Assembly: GCA_916048095.2 (NCBI GenBank)
Contig: OU696586.1
Coordinates: forward strand, 7,426,249-7,490,248
Length of the DNA: 64,000 nucleotides
From: Sacculina carcini
Taxonomy: Eukaryota > Arthropoda > Thecostraca > Sacculinidae
Reading direction: 5' to 3'
Position 1 is the first letter of the stretch, and each line of letters opens with the position of its first letter. The notes under the pieces were generated by a model. The model was not told the DNA's origin, did not search any database, and was given only the letters and a program-made list of their open reading frames with translations. Positions 44,058 to 54,400 of the stretch are shown here, piece after piece. The position numbers were made by a program, and so were the translations under genes.

Positions 44058-45263
44058 TTATTGCTGGCACGCGTCCGTGCACACAGATATTTGCACTCGA
44101 ACGCTGGGTTCGTTTTGAATACACGAAGCGTGACACCCGAGCAGTCCGTCATGTTCCTCGTGGCCCAGAAAGATTGTCTTGACCGGTCGGCACCCGCTGG
44201 TGCGTTTTGACGTTCTGATGTCGGCCAAAATGCCGATGCTGTTCAGCAGGAAAGCCTCCTCGACGGTGGCGTTGCTCGCTGCGCTAGCGTTTTGGCCGCT
44301 TTGAAAGCGCGCTGTATCGCGACACATTTTGTCAAAATTACCGCGGCGGCCGCAGCGTTGGCAGGTGTGGTCGAATGCGGGACAACGCTGTTGACGCACT
44401 TTGAACGAAGATTTCGCACCATGACCGTCTTGGCCGCACCATTGGCATGTAGTTTCGTCATGTTCGCTGCTTTTATTTTTTGTATCGCTATGCGGATCGC
44501 TGCGGATACTCATCTTGTTGCGCTTATATATCGACGGCGCGCGGCGAGATTGTATGGAGCTTGTGTTTGCGGTGTCTGTGAGAACATGCTGTGTTCGTTT
44601 GCTTGTCTCTCGCGCCTCCACAAATGCCACTACTTCTCGCAGATTCATATTCTGATTTGATGTGGCGAGCAGGTCCTGTTGAATCTCCGGGTCGGCCAGG
44701 CCTTTACACAGCTGGTCCTTCACTTCAGACTCGGTGCAAGAGACCGTACAGTTACACGAAGTGTTGGGACATTGTACTGTGTAATTGCATGATTCTGCTT
44801 GACCACGGAGTCAACTGACGAAATGCTGCACACCTTCGTCGTGATCTTGAGTAATTCCGCGCAAAATCGTACGATTTACCAGAAGGTTTTCTGGTGGGAC
44901 GGAAAATTCTTTAATGGTGGACAGGACGTCAGTTTCAGATTTTGTGTGGGCATCCGCACCCAGCACCCGGTACACATGCAGCTGAACTTCATCGTCGAAA
45001 CACTCTAAGAGCTGGCTGGAAGAGCACTCAGTGGGGATAGAGGCCATACTCTTATATCGCTGCCACTTGCTCAGAAAATGCGACCATTTCTCTGATGAAA
45101 TGCCTACTCCAACTGTAGGTCGTTTCGGTTTATCCAGGAGCGAGGTCTGTATAGGTGGTGCGGAGACTTGAGTAGCCGCGCGTACAGCCGTAGAAATTAT
45201 TTGATCCAGTGCCGTTTGTGATATGGTGATGTTCGATGGTGTACGGGTTTCCTCATCAGACAT
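44058..45263 (-). pseudogene. G4 gag, frameshifted
   Basis: Two frames: 44811-45263 (ATG at 45263, 150 residues, with EKWSHFLSKWQRYKSM and ECSSSQLLECF) and 44058-44723 (221 residues, with CKGLADPEIQQDLLA and two zinc-knuckle segments, CQWCGQDGH.. and CQRCGRRGNFDKMC). They are separated by a frameshift near 44750. This Gag would assemble the particle and bind RNA. The gene starts about 30 nt inside the 5' LTR end. Confidence 0.75.
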
Positions 45264-45295
45264 GTTTGAATTCAGTATCTAAGATACAGCTATCA

Positions 45296-45485
45296 TAAAC
45301 AATGATGAGAAACAGACAGCTGACAAATATATGACATATATTCCTGAAAGGATGATAGCTGTATGTTCTTATCAGTAACAAATCAAGATAACAACAAGTC
45401 TGAACTACACAAACAACCAACCAGCAACAGAGATCAACCACGACGCCCTTTAGCATAAATGGAGCAAATGCGCAACCATTGTATA
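45296..45485 (-). repeat. G4 5' LTR
   Basis: 190 bp, uninterrupted. It aligns with 42273-42575 once the 113-bp insertion is removed, with only a few differences. Confidence 0.85.
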
Positions 45486-46011
45486 CATACAACTCCTAAT
45501 TCCTTGTCCTCTCTCTGATCCCACTCCTCTCAATGATACTATCTCTGATATTACATCCTGGACCGCTTTTCGTCGCCTCATTATCAACACTTCTAATTCT
45601 GAATTTCTTATCTTTCACCCTCCGCGCATTTCTCCTCTATTACTCCCACTCGCTATATCTTCCTCTGTTCGAAACTTGGGTGTTATCTTTGATTCCAACT
45701 TGTCCTTTTCAAACAATGTTGTCTCTATTTCGCGCACCTGTCGTTTGATTTTACGCAGTCTATACCCTATTCGATCGTGTTTAGATCATCCTTCTTCTAT
45801 TAAATAAATACGGTATCTTGTTGTTTCTCGTCTTGATTATTGCAGCTCACTGCACCACACTCTTAACAACAAATCCCTGAAAATCCTTCAAAAAATAATT
45901 AATCAATCCTGTCGTTTTGTGATCCTTGCCGCCATACCTCTCAATTTGTGTTCCAATTCCACTGGCTTCCCATCATTCCTAGGATTCATTTTCGGTTGTG
46001 TTGTCTCATAT

Positions 46012-46997
46012 TGTTACGCGAAGCTCGTTCAGAGCGCGCACATAACAAAGAGCGGTGTAGCACAACATATATATTATAAATACACAGTAACAGTAGTACA
46101 ATGAATATCACAAGGCCGGAGACGAGCAAAACCTCGGCATGAAGGCCGCGGCACAGAATTCCGTAACAGTGGTGTAGCGAGTCATCCACTGAAACAGCTA
46201 CTGCACCGTTACAAATAATACAGATAATAATCGCGCAATAAATATCAAAGGCCGGAGACCAGCAAAACCTCGGCACTAAGGCCGCGGCACAGAATTCCGT
46301 AACAGTGGTGTAGCGAGTCCTCCACTGAAACAGCTACTGCACCGTTACAAGTAATACAGGTAATATCCTAGGCCAATGCGCGACAATCGCAACGAGCACG
46401 TTGTCCAACACAAGGTGTCGGACGATGCTCGAGTCGAACTGACACAAGGCGAGCGAGATACAGAGAGTAGCCCTGTCAGTCAAGCTATTGCCAAAGTCCC
46501 AGTCCAACTGCCCGCGCACCGAGGCGACGGGACTTAAATAAACTTGGCCGTTCGTGTGCATCGACCCGACCGCGTATGAACATTGGAACACAATTGGCCA
46601 GGCAATAGCAAAAGACAAATGTAACCACCCGATTGGTAGCTAAGTGATCACGCCAGCACGTAGGCTACTGTGATTGGCCGAACTATTTTCGCAAGCTAAC
46701 ACGCACAAACACGTCACCTAACCTACATGGAATATTCTAGAACGCATGCCACACAAGCATACAGACACATGCGGCACATACATAGAGACACATACGCACA
46801 CGTATACACATGCAACAAGCGTGTTTGCTGGTTGTACGCAGACACACGTCACCTAACATACACCGAACATTCTAGAAGGCATGCTACACAAACATACAAA
46901 CACGTGCGGCACATACATATAAACGCATACGCGCACGCATACACATTTAAATATACACACATTTATACAATGAATAAAATATGCATGACACGCCACA
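46012..46997. mobile_element. Solo LTR-like element in LINE A
   Basis: 986 bp beginning TGTTACGCG and ending ACGCCACA, with ATAT on both sides (46008-46011 and 46998-47001). The uninterrupted LINE sequence is visible near 36.36 kb as the complement of CTCATATATAAAATTC. It contains a tandem block (46104-46375, about 137-bp period) and no protein. TG...CA ends with a short duplication fit a solo LTR left by LTR recombination; TGTTACG starts are common in BEL/Pao LTRs. A decayed fragment of the same family lies at about 48925-49035. Confidence 0.6.
46104..46375 (+). repeat. Two tandem copies, about 137-bp period
   Basis: Each runs AATATCA(C)AAGGCCGGAGAC...GCTACTGCACCGTTACAA. The copies are about 93% alike by eye. 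Confidence 0.85.
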
Positions 46998-47474
46998 ATA
47001 TATAAAATTATTCACAAAATTTCTTTCCCGTCTTCTCTTTTTGATCTTCTAGTTTCTTCTTGTGACTTTTATTCTCGTGTTCATCGTCCTTTATTCTGTC
47101 CTCGCGCTATCAACGAGTCACCTTGGTCCGCAAAATCTTTTTCTTTCTATTCGCCTTGGGTCTACAATAATCTTCCTTCCTCAATCACTTCCTCTTCATC
47201 CTTCAATAGATTTTACTCCTTACTTCGTGAATATATTTTTGCAAAATTATTTGATCCCACTTCTCGCACTCTTACACCTTACGCTTCCCTATGACTCTAA
47301 TTTACAATTACTTATGTTTTTTTTATTTTCATTTTATTTATCTCCTTTTTTCCTTTCTGTGAATTTTCTACTTCTTTTCTCAAATCTTGTAATCGTGTAC
47401 TGTTTTTTCATTTTTGTCCCTTTCGCGCTTGTTTCTATGTGAACGCTATACAAATACATTGTTGTTGTTGTTGT

Positions 47475-48406
47475 ATATGTCTTCGTATTGTTGTTTTAGC
47501 TTGTTTCAATGTTCCGACATTGAAAAAAATTGAATCTCATATTTGAGTTTTTTCAGCAAATATTTTGTAATAAATCATTCACATAAAATGACATAAACGG
47601 TGAAAAATGACCACATATTTTTCCGACCTCCAGTAATAAACCATTTATCATCATCATCATCATCATCATTTATTTTGCCTTTCACAATACACAGTTTCAG
47701 TATACAATACAATACGCAAAGGGTAAGGCATGAGAATCCGAAAGGATTGTGTAGCCCGCAAATCATAATCACTATTCTCTCTATTGCACGAAATAGGGTA
47801 ATACAGTGTATGATAAACAGTATTCTCCGAATAGTTAATATGGGATAAATATTATGGTAGGTGTTGACGGCAGTATTGATGTGAACAACAGGATTGTTTC
47901 GTTTATCATATCTGACAGCAGGCACCCCCTCAACGACTTTGATGAAAACAGTGCACCATTCTCCTCACTCAATTATCATGCAGCGGGACATGGAAAGGCA
48001 CTCACGTAGACTGCATGCATCGTTTTTATAGCGTGCACAAGTCGATTTTCACGGGCTCATTTACGGGCACATTTTCCGAAATATGACAAATATTAGGCGA
48101 GTTTGGCGGCTGCCTCTATACTCGGAGACTAGGCAAACAAATTATATGAGAGTAAAAATAGAATTCGAGTTATGCATTGAAGTTTTCTCTCAATATCTAT
48201 ATATCTTGTCTATACCAACGGGTCAAATGGACCGGATTCTATCAGGCATCATTTACCATAGTTTAACATGTGCCAATTCTATTTATTTTTGTGACATCTA
48301 CTTCTTATCGACTTTGTTCCACTTGCCAATTGAGAATTTCTTGTACATATCTTCCTAATATAAATAATACTACTTTGTACATTAATTACCGTATGTGTAC
48401 ATATAT

Positions 48407-48454
<48 letters not shown>

Positions 48455-48455
48455 C

Positions 48456-48528
<73 letters not shown>

Positions 48529-49308
48529 ATATACATATATATTGGACCTATATTTCAGACATATACACTATTGTGGGTCGATTTGGATCTTTAAATGAAT
48601 TTCATATTTGTCAAAGTGGACACAAATGCAATTTTTGTGCTGATTTTGAATATGGTCAAATTAAGTATATATCTTTAACTGAATTTTGAACACATGGATT
48701 ATAAAATTAGACAAGGACTAAAATAACGCATATATCCAATGCTTTCTGGACCAATTTAATTCTAGTTTTTGTATGGTGCGAAGATGCTATAGGCTGTATA
48801 TTTACATACTTATTAAGAATAAATAACTGAATGTCCAAGTCGAATATTATTGTAGGAAATTATTTTGAATTACAGTGAAAACAGAAATTTTCCACATTAT
48901 TGTGGTAGACATAAGAATTGTTATGCGATAGCTTGTCCAGAGCACGCACATAACAAAGAACGGCGTAGCATATCATATATCTATTATAAATACACGGTAA
49001 CAACAGTACATTGGATATCACAAGGCTGGAGGCCAACTATTAGACTTGTTAGCCTGGTTGCGCCCTTGAGCATACACGCGCTCACTTAGGTGCTATGCGC
49101 GCGCGTGTGTGTGTCCAATCAATCAATCAATCAATCAATGCTTTATTGCAATCGCTGGGCACGCGCTTTTCATTGCAATATATACATACATCCGTCCGTC
49201 CGTCGTGTCCGTACGTATATGATGTGCGTGCGCGTGTGTGTGTCTGTATGTGCTGTGTGTGTTTCTCTCCGAGTTGTTTCTCACCGAGTTGTTCAACGCG
49301 AGACAGAG
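47475..49308. other. Non-coding stretch with microsatellites
   Basis: No gene is supported. It contains (TCA)n at 47646-47670, a TATACATACA-type array at 48408-48540, an LTR fragment related to 46012-46120 at about 48925-49035, (ATCA)n at 49119-49138 and a TCCG run at 49191-49204. Confidence 0.5.
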
Positions 49309-51224
49309 TCAGAGACTCGTGGGTCCCGCCTTCCAGTTGTCATAACAGTCTTTGAATTGTTTTATTGTCCTTTGGTCTGTTATGTTTTCCGGTATATTAT
49401 TCCACTGATTGATGCAACGGTTTGGAAAACTGTATTTCCCCACGTCCCTGCGAATCCTCTTTTGTAGAAGCTTTTCATCTTGTCCTCGCTTAGATGTTGA
49501 TATTTCTAATAATTTATCAACGTGGATGTCTTCTTTGCCTGTAAGACACTTGTAAATCATTATCATGTCTCCTCTCTCTCTTCTTTCTTTGAGTGTAGGC
49601 AAGTTCAATCTCTCCAATCTCTCCTCATATCCAATCTTTCTAAATTCTGGCATCCATTTCGTCATTGATCTTTGCACCTTTTCTAGTTTTTCAATATGTT
49701 TTTTCAGGTGTGGGCTCCACACACATACTGCATATTCTAGGATTGGTCTTATCAATATAGTCATCAATTTTGTGATCATGTCAGAATCCATGTATGTAAA
49801 CGCCATTTTCATATTTGCTACTTTGTAGTTTGCTTTTCTGACTATATCGCTTATGTGTTTTTCTGGTGTCAGATCCGAATTTATTTTGATTCCCAAATCT
49901 TTCACAACATCTGCCTCCTTCAAGACTGGTTTTTCTATTCGGTATCTCCAATTTGGCCTTCTCATTCCTTTGCCAAACCTGATGATGTAACATTTCTCTC
50001 TATTGAAATTCATTTGCCATTTTTACTCCATGAGTTCAGATTGTCCAGATATAGTTGTAACCGTTTGCAGTCTTCTTCTTTTTTGACAGTTTTTTGAATC
50101 TTTATGTCATCAGTGAACATGTTCATATATGTACAGTGGGGTTGAACTTCTTTTATATCGATTATATACACCAGAAAAATGATTGGTGCCCAAACTGTTC
50201 CTTGAGGTACTCCGCTTTTGACTGTTACCCATGATAACTTTCTTCCTCTCAAGCATGCTCTCATCATCTGATATTCTTATCCAGTTCAGTAAATTGCCTT
50301 GAATTCCTCCGTATTTGCTTAGATTGAACAACAATTTTTTGTGAGACACCTTATCAAACGCCTTTTCGAAATCCATGTAAATTACATCTACCCAGTCTTC
50401 TCTTTCTTGCACTGTCATCGTTATTTTTTGTAGAAACTCATCAGATTTTTTGTGGTGGATTTGCTAGTCCTAAATCCAAACTGTCTTGATGACAATATGT
50501 TATTCTTCTCCGAAAATCGCACCCAAACTCTTCGTATAATCCTCTCCATAATTTTACAAGGCACGCAGGTGAGTGATACTGGTCTGTAGTTCACAGGATC
50601 GGCTCGGTCTCCCTTATTAAACAAAGGTGTTATATTAGCCCTCTTCCAAATTCTCGGTAGTTCTCCACTTTCTAGCGAGTTGTTCATGATTTTGTGTAAT
50701 GGTGTGCTAAGCTCCTCCGCACATTCGTTGAGCACCCAGCATGATATCCCGTCGATACCACTGGCTTTGTTTTTGTCTATGCTTTTCAGTTCCTTTTTCA
50801 CTTCATTCAACGATATATGGAAATCTTTCAATTCATATTGGTCATTTTTCTCAGTCTCCCTGTCCATTTCCGTGTCTTCTATCTCATCCGTAAACACCGA
50901 TTGAAAACTTCGATTCAATATTTCACATATATTGTCTTCACTGAAATATTTTTGACCCTGGTCTTCTATATATTGAATATCGCCTTTCACTTTGGTTTTG
51001 TCGCTCACATATTTGTGGAAAAGTTTCGGGTTGTCTTTTATCTTACCCACGATATCCTTTTCGTATTGAGCTCTGGTTTCCCTAAGTATTTTGATGTATT
51101 TGTTTCTGCATTGGTTGTATTGTTCATACTCATGTTCGTTCTCTTTTTTCCTATATTTTTCCATAGTTTTCTCTTTTCTTCTCGCAGCTTGTCGCATTCT
51201 CTGTTGAACCATTGTTGTTTTCAT
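49309..51224 (-). pseudogene. LINE B reverse transcriptase, frameshifted
   Basis: Four pieces in order. 50421-51224: linker and fingers with DKNKASGIDGISCWVL, PLFNKGDRADPVNYRPVSLT and SSRQFGFRTSKST. 50110-50418: VIYMDFEKAFDKVSH with the first catalytic Asp. 50010-50267: VKSGVPQGTVWAPIIF and MFTDDIKI, where the usual FADD has become FTDD. 49309-50013: thumb and C-terminus with KDLGIKINSDLTPEKHI and PILEYAVCVWSPHLKKHI. The pieces lie in different frames. The natural stop is TGA at 49309-49311. In intact relatives this enzyme copies the element RNA at the nicked target. Confidence 0.85.
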
Positions 51225-51227
51225 ATA

Positions 51228-51424
51228 TGTACGATATATTATAGCAACGGATCTATCTCACCGAGCACTCAACACAACAATAACAATAACAATACAACAA
51301 CAATAGAATGATACAACGCCACGACACACACACCACCACTGCTGTACACACACTGGCTGACGGCCGTTAGCGTCACCCACGCCTAATACCCTCGCGCCCT
51401 CTGGCGGTGTAGGCACACACTACA
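51228..51424 (-). repeat. G5 3' LTR
   Basis: 197 bp with TG...CA ends on either strand. It contains an AACAATAACAATAACAATAC run. Confidence 0.95.
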
Positions 51425-51432
51425 TCTCCCCT

Positions 51433-54400
51433 TCAAGTGGTGGAGGGGGCGCTGTCGGCTCTGCAGACGTAATCGCTCAGATGCGACGGTGGTCTGCGTG
51501 TTCGGGCGCTCCGGCGGAATTGCGGGGTTCGTGAGGCTTCCGATGTACCGCCCACATTCTCCCCCGGCGGCGGCGGCGGTGATGCGGGTCTGCTTCTGGT
51601 CTCCTGCGACGTTAGCGGCGCCGTGCCAACAGATGGCGGCGGCTGCACTTCGAGCGGCGGCTGTACCACGGGCGAGGGTGTGTTGGCTGCTGGTCGCAGG
51701 TGTCTACGGTTGCGCCAGTAGAGACCGCCGTGAGGCAGGCGCACAGCGTACTGGCGGCGACGGCCAGTCATGGCGACCACGCCAGTCCGGTCCCAGCGAC
51801 CGGATGTCGGGTCCTGGAGAGCCACCGTAGTGCCGGGCCGCAACGGCGGCAACACCTTAGCCGACCGGTTGTATTGGGCGACCTGCTTGTTGTGTAAGCT
51901 CGCCGCTCGCCGGTCGCACTCAGCGGTGGGCGGCTGCCACTCCGGCAGAAACGAGCGTGGATGCGCGGGAACGGCGGACGACACGGGGCGGCCGTACAAA
52001 AGCTGCGCGGGGGAGCGACCATCGGCACCCGGCGCGTTGCACAGCTCCAACAGACCGGCGACAAAGGCGTCTGTGTCGATGTTCCCGTCGTGCGCCGCCT
52101 TCTGAATGAGCCGCTTCACCCGTTTCACGGCGGACTCAGCGTGCCCATTAGAAGACGGGAAGTGCGGACTTGAGACACGATGGCGTATGTGCCAAAGTCG
52201 CAGAAATTCGGCCGTGTGGCGCGCCGTGAACTGTGGACCGCCGTCTGACGACAGTATGGTCGGAACCCCCGTCATGGCGAACACATGTCGTAGCATCTTC
52301 ACCAGCTGGTGAGAGGAGGTGTCACGGCCACAGTCGAACACCAGTGGCCAGTTGGAGAACCGGTCCGCGCACACGAGGTAGGTCTTCCCTGCGTGTTGGA
52401 AAAAATCCGCGGACACCGATTCGAAAGGACGTGTCGGGTGCGGTTCCGTCAGGTATGGCTCTTTTTGCTGGCTGTCTTTGTACTGCAGACATTTTCGGCA
52501 CGATGCTACGGCAGTGGCGATTTCGTTGTTCAGGCCCGGCCAGAAGACAGTTTGCCGTGCGCGTTGCACAGTCCTGGCCTGCCCCTGGTGACCGTCGTGG
52601 AGCCGACGGAGGGTGTCCTTCCGCAAACACCTGGGCACAAGCAGGCGGCAGCCGACCAGGATCAGCCCATGGTCCGCAGTGAGCTGGTCGCGCACGCCCC
52701 AGAATGGGTGGAGACTGGCGGGCAGCAGATGTTTGTGCTGAGGGAAACCGCCCAGCACGTACGTCATCAATTGGCGACACTCATCGTCGGCCAGAGACGC
52801 AGCTCGCACCGCCTCCAGGGTGGTGTCAATCGGTGACGTGCGATGACCCAGGTCGTCTGCGTCTGTGAACGCGTCCAGCGTCTGGACGAAGAATCCAGAC
52901 GAGCACTCGTCAACGTCAGCGTCAGCATCAGCAGGCTGGGAAGGTGCGCGCGACAGAGCGTCGGCGATGTTGTGCTTTGCACCCGGTCTCCAGCTAGCGA
53001 CAAAAGTCAAGTGCAGCAGACGCTGTCGCATACGTTGCAGGCGCGGGTTGGAGATGTCTCCGAGTGCCTTCTCGTTCAGTATCGGAACGAGAGGCTTGTG
53101 ATCGGTGACCACACTGAACGTGGGGAGGCCAGCCAGATACTGATGGCATTTCTGACATGCCCACACAACTGCCAGCATCTCCAACTCACACACAGCATAC
53201 CTGCTTTCGGTGTCGGACACAAATCGCGACCCACACTGGATCAGCTGCCAACGGCCTTGATCATCCCGCTGGCGAAGAACGAATCCGAGACCTTTCTCAC
53301 GTGCTGCATCCGTCTCCAGCATTGTGGGCCGCGTTGGGTCGAAGTGACCAAGCACAGGAGGGCTGGCCAACGCGCGTTTTACGGCCGTGAAAGCAGCGTC
53401 GTGTTGTGACGACCACTGCCACTCGACGCCTTTGCGGAGCAGCTGGCGCAGGGGCTCAGCAGCGGAGGCGATGGAGTCCGAGAAGTCACCGAACTGGTTC
53501 GCCAAACCGAGAAAGGACCGCAGGGATGTAAGGTCCGTCGGCGCGGGAAATTCTGCGAGGGCTCGAATTTTCTTGTGGTCGACGGTGAATCCAGAGGCGT
53601 TGATGTGGAATCCACAGAAATTGGTGGAAGTGGCGGCGAACATAAATTTTTGCAGGTTCAACGTAACGCCGGCGTCGTCGAAGCGTTGTAGCAGCTGCCA
53701 GACTCGCTGCAGATGCTCGTCGTAGCTGGCGGTATACACCAGCACGTCGTCCACGATCTTGCAGGAGTCGGGTAGGCCAGACAAGGCGACGTCGCCGCGT
53801 CGGTTGAACTCGTCGCCGCTGGAGACCAGGCCCATAGGCGCGCGACAGAACCTGAATCGGCCCCACGGGGTGATGAAGGTGGTGAGGTCTCGGTGCTCGC
53901 GCCGCAAGGGCACCTGAAAGTACCCTTGTAATGCGTCCACCTGGGTGAACCACCGATTGCCGAGGCCCATACTGCTGACAGCCTCCACAGGCGAGCGAAC
54001 CGGATGCGTAGGCCGGCGAACGAAGCGGTTGAGGCGTGTGAAGTCCACCGTGAGTCGGCAGCCGTTTGGCGTGCCATCTGCCTTGCGCTTGCCGACAACG
54101 ACGATCGGTGAGCACCAGTCTGTCGGGTGGGAGACCGGCTCGATGACGCCCTGCTGCTGAAGCAGCTCCAGCTGCTGTTGTGCCTGGGCGCGATGACAGA
54201 ACGGCACGGAGCGGGGAGCCGTCACGTTGTACGGCACCGCTTCATCGCGCAGATCGATCCGCATTGCCCCGCCTTTCATCTCCCGGAGAGGACCGTCCGT
54301 GGAGAACACACGAGGGAAGGCCGCTATAAGCTGCTCGCTATGCGAACGACGATCCGCCGCTGTTGGCTGAGCTGTGTTGGTCCAGCGCGGGCATTGCTGA

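Larger units (their letters stand above)
42273..45485 (-). mobile_element. Ty3/gypsy retrotransposon G4, internally deleted
   Basis: 3.2 kb on the minus strand. The LTRs are 42273-42575 (303 bp, including a 113-bp insertion) and 45296-45485 (190 bp). Target duplication CATAC lies at 42268-42272 and 45486-45490; LINE A without the insert reads GATGACATACAACTCC (seen inverted at 36.9 kb). LTR termini are TATACAA...TTGTTTA on the element strand, not TG...CA. A purine tract (AAGGGGGAGA) adjoins the 3' LTR. Pol is reduced: the sequence passes from an early RT motif straight to the integrase C-terminus, so roughly 2 kb is missing. K02A2.6-like by its integrase tail. Confidence 0.85.
41760..47460 (+). 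mobile_element. LINE A copy split by gypsy G4 and a solo LTR
   Basis: Three collinear segments on the plus strand: 41760-42272, 45491-46011 and 47002-47460. They cover the RT fingers (SNYRPISLL-type), the SGVPQGSIL box, the catalytic box (HVDD instead of YADD), the thumb region and the C-terminus, followed by a 3' UTR ending CGCTATACAAATACATT and TTG repeats (47450-47474). Several frameshifts and stops make it dead. The endonuclease is absent, so it is 5'-truncated. G4 inserted directly after the GATGA of the catalytic box. Confidence 0.85.

Noticed and set aside
42273-45485. Complete gypsy element
   Set aside because: RT palm, RNase H and the integrase core are missing and gag is frameshifted.
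48270-48689. Tyr/Ile/His-rich protein
   Set aside because: The frame crosses a TATACATACA microsatellite and has no conserved feature.
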